Notes under the pieces: generated by a model
Database searches by the model: none
The model's input: the letters and a program-made list of their open reading frames with translations, nothing else
What the model was told of the DNA's origin: nothing
Shown: one piece after another, positions 36,260 through 51,800 of the stretch
Numbering within the stretch: position 1 is the stretch's first letter
Layout: each line of letters opens with the position of its first letter
Program-made: the position numbers and the translations under genes
Assembly (NCBI RefSeq): GCF_018991925.1
Contig: NW_024751719.1
Coordinates: 1-64,000, forward strand
DNA: 64,000 nucleotides
Reading direction: 5' to 3'
DNA from: Homarus americanus
Lineage: Eukaryota; Arthropoda; Malacostraca; Decapoda; Nephropidae

Positions 36260-36610
36260 TCTGCACACCCCAGACACCCCCAGGCACACCCCAGACACCC
36301 CAGGCACACCCCAGACACCCCAGGCACACCCTCAGACACCCCAGGCACACCCCAGACACCCCAGGCACACCCCAGACACCCCAGGCACACCCCTGACACA
36401 CCCAGGCACACCTCAGACACCCCAGGCACACCCCAGACACCCCAGGCACACCCCAGACACCCCAGGCACACCTCAGACACCCCAGGCACACCAGACACCC
36501 CCAGGCACACCCCAGACACCCCAGGCACACCCCAGACACCCCCAGGCACCCCTGGACACCCAGGCACACCCCAGACACTCACACCCAGACACCCCAGGCA
36601 CACCCTGGCA
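36260..36610. repeat. Homogeneous 20-bp CACACCCCAGACACCCCAGG block
   Basis: About 17 units with a 20-bp period lie in a row, instead of the usual 21 bp, with few substitutions. The 1-bp shorter unit changes the reading frame each time, although stops remain rare. Confidence 0.85.
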
Positions 36611-39600
36611 CACCTCAGACACACCCCAGGCACACCTCTGACACCCAGGCACACCTCCTGATAATCCCAGGCATACCTCTGACACACCCAGGAACACCTG
36701 ATACTCCCAGATACACCTCTGACACTCCCAGGTACTCTCTGTCTCTCCCTGGTTCACATCTGATACTCCCAGGTATACCTCTGACACTCCTAGGAACACT
36801 TCATACCCCCAGGTACACCTCTGACACTCCCAGTTACACCTCCGACACTAGTTACACCCCTGACACTCCCAGTTACACCTCTGACACTCCCAGGCAAACA
36901 TCTGACACCCCAGGCACACTTCTGATAATTCTGCACACCCCAGATACTTCCAGCCACACCTGACACTCCCAGCCACGCCTCCTGACACTCCAGCCACACC
37001 CCTGACACCCACAACCCTGACACTCTGCAGCAACCTGACACTCCAGTCACACCTCTGACACCCCAGGCACACCTCTGAAACCCCAGGAACACCTCGATAA
37101 CTCCCAGGCACACCTCTGACACTTCAGGCACTCTCCTGACACCCCAGGCACCTCTGACACCCCAGCACCCTCTGCCACTCCCCAGGCACACCTCTGACAC
37201 TCCCCAGGCACACCTCTGACACCCCAGGCACACCCTCTGACACCCCAGCACACCCCACACTTCCAGGCACACCTCTGACACTCCCAGGCACATCTCTGAC
37301 ACCCCAGGCACACCTCTGACACTCCCAGCACACCTCCGACACTCCCAGGCACACCCCTGACACCCCACACCTACACCCCTGTCACACCTCTGACACCCCA
37401 GTCACACCTCCTGACACCCCAGGCAAACATCTGATACCCCAGGCACACCTCTGACACCTGCGCACACCTGACACCCCTGTCACGCCTCCTGACACCCTTG
37501 TCACACCTCTGACACTCCTGTGCACACCCCTGACACTCCCCAGTGCCACCCCTGACACTCCCAGCCACCCTTGACACTCCCAGTTACACTCTGACACTCC
37601 CAGTCACACCCCTGACACTCCCAGTTACACCCCTGACACTCCCAGTTACACCCCTGACACTCCCAGGTGCACCCCTGACACCCCAGTTACACCCCCTGAC
37701 ACTCCCAGGCACACCTCTGACACTCCCCAGGCACACCTCTGACACTCCCAGGCACACCCTGATAATCCCCAGGTACACCTCTGATACCCCAGGCACACCT
37801 CTGACACCCCCAGGCACACCTCCGACACCCAGTCACGCCTCCGACACTCCCTCAGTCACACCCCTGACACTCCCAGGTACACCCCTGACACTCCCAGGTG
37901 CACACCCTGACACCCCAGGTGCACACCCCTGACACCCCTGAGTTACACCTCTGACACCCCTGTTCACATCTGACACCAGGCACACCTCTGACATTCCCTG
38001 GTACACCTGTGCCACTCCCAGGAACACCTCTGACACACTCCCAGGCACACCTCTGACACTCAGGCATACTGACACAGGCACACTTTGACACTCCCCAGGT
38101 AAACCTCTTGACACTCCCACATATCTTTGACACTCCCAGGCACACCTCTGATAATCCCAGGCATACCTCTGACACTCCCCAGGCACACCTCTGACACCCA
38201 TGTACACCCCAGACACTCCATGCACACCCCCAGACACTCCAGGCACACTCTCAGTCACCTCGAGGCACACACCCCAGACACCCCCAGGCACACCTCTGAC
38301 ACCCAGGCACACCTCTGACACTCCCCAGGTATACCTCTGACACTCCCCAGAAACACCTCCCCTGATACTCCCAGGTACACCTCTGACACCCCAGGTACTT
38401 CTCTCCCCTGATTCACATCTGAAACCCCAGGTATACCTCTGACACTCCTAGGCACACCTCCGATACCCCAGGTCCACTCTGACACTCCCAGTTACACCTC
38501 CGACACTCCCAGTCACACCCCTGACACTCCCAGTTACACCTCCGACACTCCCAGGTAAACATCCGATACTCCCAGGTACACCCTCTGATACTCCCAGGCA
38601 CACCTCAGATACTCCCAGTTACACCTTTCGACACTCCTGTTACGCCTCCGACACTCCCCAGTTACACTCTGACACTCCCACTTACACCCCTGACACTCCC
38701 AGGTGCACCTCTGAAACCCCAGGAACACCCGACACCCAGGTCCTCTGACACCCTAGGCACACCCCTGACAACCCTGATTCACCCCTGCCACCCCAGGTCA
38801 CACCTCTGACACTCTGCACACCTCTGACACCCCAGGCACACTCTGACACCCCAGGCACACCTCTGACACCCAGGCACGCCCCAGACACTAAGCACACTCT
38901 GACATCCCCAGGCACACCACCTGACACCCGGCACAACCCAGACACCCCTAGGCACACCTGACACCCAGGCACGCCCCACACACCCCAGGCACACCTCTGA
39001 CACCCCCAGGCACACCTCTGACACTCCCCAGGCACACCCACTGACACCCCAGGCACACCACTGACACCCCAGGCACACCACTGACACCCCAGGCACACCT
39101 CTGACACTCCAAGGCACACCGCTGACACTCCGGCACACCTCTGACACTCCCAGGCACACATCTGATACACTCCCAGGCACACCCTGACAATCCCAGGCAC
39201 ACCTCCGATACTCCCCAGGCACACCTCTGACACTCCCCAGGCACCTCTGACACCCATGTACACCCCAGACACTCCCATGCACACCTCAGACTTCCAGGCA
39301 CATCCAGTCACCTGAGGTACACCTCTGACACACTCCCAGCACACCTCTGACACCCCAGGTACACCTCTGATACTCCCAGGCATACCTCTGACACTCCCAG
39401 AAACACCTCCTGATACTCCCAGGCACACCTCTGACACTCCCAGGCACTCCTCTCTCTCTCCCTGATTCACATCTGAAACCCCAGGTATACCTCTGACACT
39501 CCTAGGCACACCTCCATAACCCCAGGTCCACCCCGACACCCCAGTCACACCTCCGACACTCCCAGTTACACCCCTGACACCCAGTCACACCTCCGACAAT

Positions 39601-41754
39601 CCCAGGTAAACATCCGATACCCTGGTACACCTCTGATAATTCTGCACACCTCAGATACCCCAGCCACACCTTCCACACCCTGTGTCACGCTCCGACACTC
39701 CCAGTTACACCCCTGAGCTCCCACTTACACCCCTGACACTCCCAGGTGCACCTCTGAAACTCCCAGGAACACCTCCGATACCCCAGGCACACCTCTGACA
39801 CCCCAGGCACACCCTCTGACAACCCCTGATTCACCCCTGCCACCCCAGGCATAACCTCTGACACTCTGGCACACCTCTGACACCCCCAGGCACACCTCTG
39901 ACACCCCAGGCACAACTCCCTGACACCCCAGGCACGCCCCAGACACCCCAAGCACACTCTGACCCCAGGCACCACTGACACCCCAGGCCAACCCCAGACA
40001 CCCCTGCCACACCTCTGACACCCAGGCACGCCCCCACACACTCTGCACACACCTCTGACACCCCAGGCACACACTGACACCCCAGGCACCACTGACACCA
40101 GGCACACTCTGACACCCAAGGCACACCACTGACACTCCCAGGTACACCCTCTGACACTCCCCAGGCACACCTCTGATACCCCAGGCACACCCCTGATCTC
40201 CTGCACACCTCCGACACTCCCCAGCACCTCTGACACTCCCAGGTACTCCTCTGACACCCCAGCACCTCTGACACCCCAGGTACACCTCAGACACTCCCAA
40301 GCACACCTCTGACACTCCCCAGGTTCACCCCGACACCCCAGGCACAACTCACACACCCCAACCACACCTTGACACCCCAGTGCACACCCCACACACCAGG
40401 CACACCTCTGACACCCCAGGCACACCACTGACACCCTGCACACCCCAACACTTCCAGGCACACCTCTGACACCCCAGGCACCTCCTGACACTCCCCTGGT
40501 TCACCCTGCCACCCCCAATCACACCTCTGACACCCCTGGCACACACCTCTGACACCCCAGGCACACCTCTGACACCCCAAGCACACCCCTGACACTCCCA
40601 GGCACACCACTGACACCCCAGGCACAACTCAGACACTCCCCAAGCACACCTGTGACACCCAGGCACACCCCACACACCCCAGGCACACCTCTGACACCCC
40701 AGGCACACCACTGACACTCCCATGCACACCTCTGACACTCCCAGGCACACCTCTGACACTCCCAGGCACACCCTGACACCCCAGGCACACCTCTGACACC
40801 CCAGGCACACCTCTGACACTCCAAGGCACACCGCTGACACCCCAGGCACAACTCTTGACAATCCCAGGTACACCTCAGACACTCCCAGGCACACCTCCTG
40901 ACAATTCCCAGGCACACCTCCGATACTCTCCAGGCACACTCTGACACTCCTGTGCACTCCCTCTGACACTCCCCTGGTTCACCTCTGACACCCCAGGCAC
41001 ATTTCTGACACCTGGCACCTCTGACACCCCCAGGTACACCTCTGACACCCCAGGCACACCTCTGACACCCCCAGGCACACCTCTGACACCCCCAGGTACA
41101 CCCCAGACACTCCCAAGCACACCTCCTGACACCCCTGCACACCACTGACACCCCCAGGCACAACTCACACACCCCAAGCACACCCTCACACACCTGGTGC
41201 ACACCTCCGACATCCAGGCACACCTCTGACATCTCTGCAGACACCTCTGAGAGCCAAGCTGCACACCTCAACACCTGGTACACCAACACCCCAGGCACAC
41301 CTCACACCAGGCACACCTCGACACTCCCAGGAACACCTCTGACACCTCAGAACACCTCCCACACTCTCAAGAACACTGACACTTGCACAGCCCGACACTG
41401 GCACACCCTTGACACTCCCAGGCACACCTCTGATACTCCCAGGCAATCCTCTGGACTCCCCAGGCCACCTCTGACACTTCCAGGCACAACCTGACAATCC
41501 CAGGCACACCTCCCCAGACACTCCCAGGTACACCCTCAGACACTTCCAGGCACACCTCAGACACCTCGAAGTGCACCCCTCTGACGTTCCCAGGCACACC
41601 TCTGACACCCCAGGCACACCTCTGACACTCCCCAAGCACACCTCTGACACTCCCAAGCACACACCTCCGATACCCCAGGCACACCTGACACCCCAGGCAC
41701 TCCTCTGATACCCCAGGTCCCTGACACTCCAGGCACACCTCCTGACACCCATGC

Positions 41755-42240
41755 ACACCCCAGACACCTCCACACACCCAGACACCTCCATGCACACCTC
41801 AGACACCCCAGGCACACCTCAGACAACTTGCACACCTCAGACACCCCCAGGCACACCCCAGACACTCCCAGGCACACCCCAGACACCCCAGGCACACCCC
41901 AGACACCCCAGGCACACCCCAGACACCCCAGGCACACCCCAGACACCCCAGGCCAACCCCAGACACCCCAGGCACACCCCAGACACTCCCCAGGCACACC
42001 CCAGACACCCCAGGCACACCCCACACCCCAGGCACACCTCAGACACCCCAGCACACCCCAGACACCCCAGGCACACCTCCCAGACACCCAGGCACACCCC
42101 AGACACCCCCAGGCACACCCAGACACCCCAGGCACACCTCCTTGACACCCCAGGCACACCCCAGACACCCCAGGCACACCCCAGACACCCCAGGCACACT
42201 TCAGACACCCCAGGTACACTCCACACCCCAGGCACACCTC
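41755..42240. repeat. Second homogeneous 20-bp CACACCCCAGACACCCCAGG block
   Basis: About 24 units of the same 20-bp form occur as at 36.26-36.61 kb. Smaller versions lie at about 59,790-60,050 and 62,020-62,210. Confidence 0.85.
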
Positions 42241-45200
42241 TACACCCCAGGCACACCTCTGATAATCCCAGGTATACCTCTGACACACCCAGGAACACCT
42301 CCGATACTCCCAGATACACCCTCTGACACTCCCAGGTACTCTCTGTCTCTCCCTGGTTCACATCTGATACTCCAGGCATACCTGACACCCCAGGAACACC
42401 TCCGATACTCCCAGGCACACCTCTGACACTCTGTGCTACACCTCCGACACTCCCAGTTACACCCCTGACACTCCCAGTCACACCTCCCACCCCAGGCAAA
42501 CATCTGACACTCCCAGGCACACTCTGATACTCCCAGGCACACCTCAGATACTCCAGTTACGCCTCCGACACCCCAGTTACGCCTGACACCCCCAGTCACA
42601 CCCTGACACTCCACTTCACCCCTGACACTTGCACCCCTGACACCCCAGTCACACCTGACACTCCCCAGGCACACCTCTGAAACCCCAGGAACACCTCCGA
42701 TACTCCCAGGCACACCTCTGACACTCCCAGGTACTCCTCTGACACTCCCCAGGCACTCCTCTGACACTCCCAGGCACCCTCTGACACCCCAGGCACTCCT
42801 CTGCCACCCCCCAGCACACTCTGACACTCCCAGGCACACCTCCTGACACCTCAGGCACACCTCTGACACTCCCAGTTACATCCTGACACCCCAGGTACAC
42901 CTGACACCTGTGCCACACTCCGACACCTGCAGTCACACCCCTGACACCTTGTGCCACACCCCTGACACCCCAGCCACACCTCTGACACTCTGCAAACATC
43001 TGATACCCCCAGGCACACCTCTGACCTCTGGTGCACACCTCCGACACTCCCAAGCCACGCCTGACACCCCAGCACACCCCCCTGACACCCCAGCCACAAC
43101 CTGACACCCAGTTACACCCTGACACCCCAAAGCACTCCTGACACCCCAGTTCACCTCTGACACCCAGTCATTAACTCTGACACCCAGTTACACCCTGACA
43201 CCCCAGTTACACCCCTGACCACCCAGGTGCCACCCTGACACCCCAGTCACAACTCTGACACTCCCCAGGCACACCCACACCCAGTACACCCCATGTCTCC
43301 AGGCACACCCTGACACCCCAGGCACACCTCTGACACTTGGCACACCCTTGATATCCCAGGCGACACCTCCGACACTCCCCAGTCACGCTTGACATCCCTT
43401 GCACACCTGACACTTCTGTCACACCCCTGACACTCCCCAGGTGCACCCCTGACACTCCCAGGTGCACCCCTGACACCCACACACCCCTCTGACACTCCCT
43501 GGTTCACATCTGACACTCCCAGGCACACCTCTGACATTCCCTGCACACCTGTGCCACTCCCCAGGAACCTTCTCTGACACTCCCAGGTACACCTCTGACA
43601 CTCCCAGGTATACTTCCTGACACCCCAGGCACACCCTGACACTCCCCAGGCACACCTCTGACACCCCAGTTACATCTTTGACACTCCCAGGCACACCCTG
43701 ATACCCCAGCATTCCTCTGACACTCCCCAGGCACACTGACACCATGCACACCCCAGACACTCCATGCACACCAGACACCTCCAGGCACACCTCAGCCACC
43801 TGAGGCACACCTCAGACACTAGCTACACGTCTCTGACACTCCCAGGCACACCTCTGATACTCCCGCAGGATACCTCTGACACTCCCAGAAACACCTCCTG
43901 ATACCCCTGTGCACACCTCTGACACTCCCCAGGTACCTCCTCTCCCTGATTCACATCTGAACTCCCAGCATACCCTGACACCCCAGGCACACCTCCGACA
44001 CTCCCAGGTCCACCTCTGACACTCCTAGTCACACCTCCGACACTCCCAGTTACACCTGACACTCCAGGTACACTGACACCAGGTAAACATCCGATACTCC
44101 CAGGTACACCTCTGTCTCCCAACGCACCTCAGATACTCCCAGTTACCTTCGACACTCCCAGTTACGCCTCCGACACTCCCAGTTACACCCCTGACACTCC
44201 CACTTACACCCTGACACTCCCAGGTACCTCTGAAACTCCCAGGAACACCTCCGATACTCCCAGGTACACCTCTGACACTCCCAGGTACACCTCGACAATC
44301 CCTGATTCACCTCTGCCACTCCCAGGTACCTCTGACACTCCTGGTACACCTCTGACACTCCAGGTACACCTCCGAGCACCCCCAGGTACACCTCTGACCC
44401 CCAGGTACGCCTCCAGACACTCCAAATGCCTCTGACACTCCCAGTTACCTGAACACTCAGGTACACCTCAGACACTCCCAAGTACCTCTGACACTCCCAG
44501 GTACACCTCACACTCCCAGGTACACATCTGACACTCCCAGGTACACCTCTGACACTCCAGGTACACCACTGACACTCTGGGTACACCACTGCGCTCCAGG
44601 TACACCTCTGACACTCCAGGTACACCTCTGACACTCCCAGGTACTCTGACACTCCAGGTACACATCTGATACTCCCAGGTACACCTCTGACAATCCCAGG
44701 TACCTCTGATACTCCAGGTACACCTCTGACACTCCAGGTACACCTCTGACACCTAACCCAGACACTTCCCATACACCTCAGACACTTCAGGTACACCTCA
44801 GTCACTCCAGTGCACCTCAGACACTCCAGGTACACCTCTGACACTCCCAGGTACCTCTGATACTCCCAGGTATACCTCTGACACTCCCAGAAACACCTCC
44901 GATGCTCCCAGGTACACCTCTGACCTCCCAGGTACTCTCTCTCTCTCTGATTCCATCTGAAACTCCCAGGTATACCTCTGACACTCCTAGGTACACCTCC
45001 GATACTCCCAGGTCCCTCTGACACTCCCGATTGCACCTCCGACACTCCCAGTTACACCTGACCTCCCAGTTACCTCCGACACTCCCAGGTAAACAGATAC
45101 TCCCAGGTACACCTCTGATGCTCCCAGGTACACCTTCGACACTCAGTTACGCCTCCATTGCTCAGTTACCCCTGACCTCCACCCACCCTGACCCCAGGTG

Positions 45201-48200
45201 CACCTCTGGCTCCAGAACACCTCCGATACTCCCAGGTACACCTGACACTCCCAGGCACACCTCTGACAATCCCTGATTCACCTCTGCCACTCCCAGGTAC
45301 ACCTCTGACCTCCTGGTACACCTCTGACACTCAGGTACACCTCTGACACCCCAGGTACACCTCTGACACCCCAGGTACGCCTCAGACACTCCCAAGTACA
45401 CTTCTGACTCCAGGTACACCACTCCCAGGTACAACTCAGACACTCAGTACACCTCGACCTCCAGGTACGCCTCCACTGCCACACCTCCCCAGGCCCAGGT
45501 ACCACTGACACTCCTAGGTACACCACTGACACTCCTAGGTACACCTCTGACACTCCAAGGTACACCGCTGACACTCCCAGGTACTCCTCTGACACTCCCA
45601 GGTACACATCTGATACTCCCAGGTACACCTCTGACAATCCCAGGTACACCTCGTGCTCCCGTACACCTCTGACCTCCCAGGTACTCCTCTGACCTCCCAG
45701 GTACACCTCTGACACCCCCAGGTACACCTCAGACACTCCCAAGTACACCTCTGACCTCCCAGGTTCACCCCTGACTCCCAGGCCTCACACCTCCCAACTA
45801 CACCTCCCCAACTCCCAGGTACACCTCCACACACTCCCAGTTACACCTCTGACCTCCCAGGTACACCACTGACACTCTAGGTACACCTCTAACACTTCCA
45901 GGTACACCTCTGACACTCCCAGGTACTCCTCTGACACTCCTGGCACACACCTGTCTCCCAGGCACCAGCCAACACTCCCAGGCCTCTGGCACTCCCAGAT
46001 ACACCTCTGACATTCCCAGGTACACCTCCTGACACTCCCAGGTACTCCTCTGACACTCCAAGGTACCTCAGACACTCCCAGGTACACCTCTGACGCTCCC
46101 AGGTACACCGGTGACACTCCCAGGTACTCCTCGAGCCTCCTGGTACACCTGACACTCCAGGTACACCACTGCACTCCCAGGTACGCCTCTGGCACCAGTT
46201 ACCTCTGACACTCCCAGATACAACGTTGACAATCCCAGGTACCTCAGACACTCCCAGGGACATCTGACACTCCAGGTACTCCTCTGACACTCCTGGTTCA
46301 CCTCTGACACCTCCCAGGTACCTCTGACACTCCCAGGTACACCTCTGATACTCCCAGGTATCCTCGACACTCCCAGGTACACCTCGATACTCCCAGGTAC
46401 ACCTCTGACACTCCCAGGTATACCTCTGACCTCCCAGGTACACCTTTGATACTCCAGGTCCACCTTTGACACTCCCAGGTCCTTTGACACTCCCAGGTAT
46501 ACCCTTTGACACTCCCACACACCTCCTAATGCTCCCAGGTATTCTCTGACACTCCCAGGTACACCTCTGACACTTCCATGTACACCTCCAGACACTTCCA
46601 TGTGCACACCTCAGACACTTCCATGTCACCTCAGACACTCCCAGGTACCTCAGACACTCCCAGGTACACCTCAGACACTCCCAGGTACACCTCAGGCCTC
46701 CCAGGTACACCTCGAACCTCCCAGGTACACCTCAGACACTCCCAGGTACACCTCAGGCCTCCCAGGTACACCTCAAACACTCCCAGGTACACCTCTGGCC
46801 TCCCAGGTACACCTCTGATACTCCCAGGTATACCTCTGACAATCCCAGGAACCTCCCGATACTCCCAGGTACCTGACCTCCCGTACCTCTGACACTCCCA
46901 GGTACACCTCAGACACTCCCAGGTACTCCTCTGCCTCCTGGTTCACCTCCGACACTCCAGGTACACCTCAGACACTCCCAGGCCACCTCAGATACTCCCA
47001 GTTACCCTCTGACACTCCCAGGTACACCTCTGATCTCCCAGGTATACCTCTGACACTCCCAGGTACTCCGATACTCTCAGGTACTCCTCAGGCTCTCCAG
47101 GTACTCTCTGACACTCCCAGGTACACCTCCCAGCATTCCTGTTGCTGTGCACTCCCAGGAACACCTCTGACACTCCCAGGTAACCTCTGACCTCCCAGGT
47201 AGCCTGGCAACCGCCTCCCAGTTACACCTCTGGTACTCCTGCAGTGTTCCTCTGACCTCCAAGTACACCTTTGACACTCCATGTACCTCAGACACTTCCA
47301 CCAGACACTTCATGTACACCTCAGACACTTCCATGTACACCTCCAGACACTTCCATGTACACCTCAGACACTTCAGGTACCTCAGACACTCCCAGGTACA
47401 CCTCAGACACTCCCAGGTACACCTCTGACACTCCCTAGGTACACCTCTGATACTCCCAGGTATACCTCTGACACTCCAGAACACCTCCCGTACTCCCAGG
47501 TACACCTCTGACACTCCCAGGTACTCTCTGTCTCCCTGGTTCATCTGGCGCTCCCAGGTACACCTCGTGCTCCCAGGTACCTCCGATACTCCCAGGTACA
47601 CCTCCGATACTCCCAGGTACACCTCCGATGCTCCCAGGTACCTCCTGATACTCCAGTTACACCGCTGACACTCCCAGGTACATCACTGATCTCCCACACC
47701 TCAGACACTCCCAGGGACATCTGACACTCCCAGGTACTCTCGACACTCCTGGTTCCTCTGACACTCCCGTACACCTCTTGGCTCAGGTACACCTCTGACT
47801 CCAGGTACCTCTGATACTCCCAGGTATACCTCTGACCTCCCAGGCACCTCCCGTCTCCCAGGTACCTCTGGCCTCCCAGTACTCCTCTGACACACCCTGG
47901 TTCCTCTACCTCCCAGGTACACCTCTGACATTCCTGGTACACCTGTTGGACTGCAGAACTCCTCTTTGCTCCCAGGTACACCTCTGACACTCCCAGGTCC
48001 ACCTTGTGCTCCCAGGTCACCCCTGCACTCCCAGGTATACCTTTGACACTCCCAGTTACACCTCTCTATGCCAGGCCTCCCAGCACTCCCAGGTACACCT
48101 CTGACACTCCCAGGTACACCTCTGACCTCCCAGGTACCTCTGACATTTCTTGCACCTCAGACACTTCCATGTGCACCTCAGACACTCCCAGGTACACCTC

Positions 48201-48774
48201 AGACACTCCCAGGTACACCTCAGAGCCTCAGGACACCTCAGACACTCCCAGGTACACCTCTCCTGACCTCCCAGGTACCTCTGATACTCCCAGGTATACC
48301 TCTGACACTCCCAAGAACACCTCCGGACTCCCAGGTACACCCGACACTCCCAGGTACACCTCTGACACTCCCATATACCTCAGACACTCCCAGGCCTCCT
48401 CTGCCTCCCTGGTTCACCTCTGACCGCTCCCCAGTACACCTCAGATCTCCAGTTACACCTCTGACACTCCCAGGTACACCTCTGATACTCCCAGGTATGC
48501 CTCCTGACACTCCAGGTACACCTCCGATACTCTCAGGTACTCCTCTGACCTCCCAGGCTCCTCTGACACTCCCAGGTACACCTCTGACATTTCCCTGTTT
48601 GTGCCACTCCCAGGAACACCTCTAACACTCCCAGGTACACCTCTGACACTCCCAGGTACACCTTTGACACTCCCAGGTACACCTTTGACACTCCCAGGTA
48701 TACCTTTGACACTCCCAGTTACACCTCTGGTACTCCTAGGTATTCCTCTGACACTCCCAGGTACACCTTTGACA

Positions 48775-48865
48775 CTCCATGTACACCTCAGACACTTCCA
48801 TGTACACCTCAGACACTTCCATGTACACCTCAGACACTTTCATGTACACCTCAGACACTTCCAGG
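48775..48865. repeat. CACTTCCATGTACACCTCAGA block, 4 copies
   Basis: Four consecutive nearly identical 21-bp ATG-containing units occur. They are the GTAC-zone counterpart of the CATGCACACCCC blocks. Others lie near 46,576, 47,280 and 51,515. Confidence 0.8.
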
Positions 48866-51800
48866 TACACCTCTGACACTCCCAGGTACACCTCTGATAC
48901 TCCCAGGTATACCTCTGACACTCCCAGAAACACCTCCGATACTCCCAGGTACACCTCTGACACTCCCAGGTACTCCTCTCTCTCTCCCTGATTCACATCT
49001 GAAACTCCCAGGTATACCTCTGACACTCCTAGGTACACCTCCGATACTCCCAGGTCCACCTCTGACACTCCCAGTTACACCTCCGACACTCCCAGTTACA
49101 CCCCTGACACTCCCAGTTACACCTCCGACACTCCCAGGTAAACATCCGATACTCCCAGGTACACCTCTGATACTCCCAGGTACACCTCAGATACTCCCAG
49201 TTACACCTTCGACACTCCCAGTTACGCCTCCGACACTCCCAGTTACACTCCTGACACTCCCAGTTACACCCCTGACAATCCCAGGTGCACCCCTGACACT
49301 CCCAGGTACACCCCTGACACTCCTAAGTAGACCTCTGAAACTCCCAGGAACAACTCCGATACTCCCAGGTACACCTCTGACACTCCCAGGTACTCCTCTG
49401 ACACTCCCTGGTTCACCTCTGCCACTCCCAGGTACTCCTCTGACACTCCCTGGTTCACCTCTGCCACTCCCAGGTACACCTCCTGAGCACCCCCAGTTTT
49501 CCTCCTGGCACCCCAGGCCACGCCTCAGACACTCCCGTGCCTCCTGGCCTCCCAGGTACACCACTGACACGCCAGTGCCTCCTGACACTCCCAGGTGCAC
49601 ACCTCTGACACTCCCAGGTACACCACTGACACTCCTAGGTACACCTTTGACACTCCCAGGTACTCCACTGACATTCCCAGGTACACCTCTGACACTCCAG
49701 GTACACCGCTGACACTGCCAGGTCCACCTCCGACACTCCCAAGTACACCTCCGACACTCTCAGGTACACTTCTCACACCTCCAGGTGCACCTGCGACACT
49801 CCCAGGTACACCTCTGACACCCCCAGGTACCCCTCCGATAATCCCAGGTACACCTCTGATACTCCCAGGTACACCTTTGAGACTCCCAGGTACTCCACTG
49901 ACACCCCCAGGTACACCTCTAACACTCCCAGGTACATCTGACTCTCCAGGTACCTCTGACATTCCCTGGTACACCTGTGCCACTCCCAGGTCACCTCTAA
50001 CACTCCCAAGTACACCTCTGACACTCCCAGGTATACCTCTGACACTCCCAGGTACACCTTTGACACTCCCAGGTACACCTTTGGCCTCCCAGGCCTTCTG
50101 ACACTCCCAGGTACACCTCTGACACTCCCAGGTATTCCTCTGACACTCCCGTGCACCTCTGACACTCCATGTACACCTCTGACACTCCCATGTACACCTC
50201 CTGACACTCATGTGCCTCAGACACTTCCAGGTACACCTCAGACACTCCCAGGTACACCTCAGACACTCCCAGGCCACCTCTGACACTCCCAGGCACACCT
50301 CTGATACTCCCAGGATACCTCCTGACACTCCCAGGAACACCTCCCGTACTCCCAGGTACACCTCTGACCTCCCAGGTACTCTCTGTCTCTCCCTGGTTCA
50401 CATCTGACACTCCCAGGTACACCTCCGATACTCCCAGGACACCTCCCGGCCTCCCAGGTACACCTCTGATACTCCCAGGTGCACCTCAGATACTCCCAGT
50501 TACGCCTCCGACACTCCCAGTTACACCTGACACTCCCCTTACACCCCTGACACTCCCACCACACCCCTGACACTCCCAGGTGCACCCCTGACACTCCCAG
50601 GTACACCTCCCAGCACTCCAGGTACACCTCTGACTCCCAGGGACACCTCCGATACTCCCAGGTACACCTCTGACACTCCCAGGTACTCTCTGACACTCCC
50701 TGGTTCACCTCCTGCCACTCCCAGGTACACCTCTGACACTCCTGGTACACCTCTGACCTCCCAGGTACACCTCTGCCCCAGTGCACCTCCTGACCCCCCA
50801 GGTACACCTCAGACACTCCCAAGTACCTCTGACACTCCCAGGTACACCTCAGACCTCCCAGGTACCTCTGACCTCCCAGGTACACCTCTGACACTCCCAG
50901 GTACACCTCTGACCTCCCAGGTATACCTCCTGACACTCCCAGGACACCTCCCGTGCTCCCAGGTACACCTCTGACACTCCCAGGTACTCCTCTGACACTC
51001 CCAGGTACTCTCTGACACTCCCCGGTATTCTCTGGCACTCCCAGGTACACCTCTGACACTTCCAGGTACAACTCTGACAATCCCAGGTACACCTCAGACA
51101 CCCCAGGTACCTCAACACTGGTACCTCAGACACTCCCAGGTGCACCTCTGCGTTCAGGCACACCTCTGACACTCCCAGGTGCACACCTCGGCTACTCCCA
51201 GGTACACCTCTGATACTCCCAGGTACACCTCCAGACACTCCCCAGGTACACCTCCAGACACTCCCAGGTACCTCCGATACTCAGGTACATCCTCTGACAC
51301 TCCCAGGTACTTCTCTGACACTCTGTGGTTCACCTCCCAACCTCCAGGTACACCTCTGACATTCCTGGTACCTGACACTCCCAGGTACACCTCTAACACT
51401 CCCAGGTACACCTCGACCTCCCAGGTACACCTCTGACACTCCCTGGTACTCTACACTCTCCAGAACACCTCCGACATTCCCAGGTACAGCTTACACCCAG
51501 GTACACCTCAGACACTTCCATTGCCACCTCAGACACTTCCATGTACACCTCAGACACTTCCATGTACACCTCAGACACTTCCATGTACACCTCCAGACAC
51601 TTCCATGTACACCTCAGACACTTCCATGCACCTGAACCCCTCCCAGGTACACTCCAGACACTCCCAGGTACCTCAGACACTCCAGGTACACCTCTGACAT
51701 CCCAGGTACACCTCTGACACTCCCAGGTACACCTCTGACACTCATAGGAACACCTCCGATACTCCCAGGTACACCTCTGACCTCCCAGGTACTCCTCTGT

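Larger units (their letters stand above)
21040..44059. repeat. 21-bp minisatellite, GGCAC-rich zone
   Basis: The unit is CACCTCTGACACTCCCAGG followed by CA, or the 20-bp CACCCC form. CTGACAC stands where the array at 8-16 kb has CCGACGC. Indels and shortened units (CTTGCACAC, CTCTGCACAC) are frequent. Bottom-strand frames read as GVRGVPGVSEVCLG-like heptads and reach several hundred codons (for example 26,613-28,079). I attribute all of these to periodicity. Blocks with TTACACCCCTGAC units lie at about 21,440-21,600, 22,140-22,340, 31,075-31,230 and 37,560-37,700. No gene is found in the zone. Confidence 0.93.
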
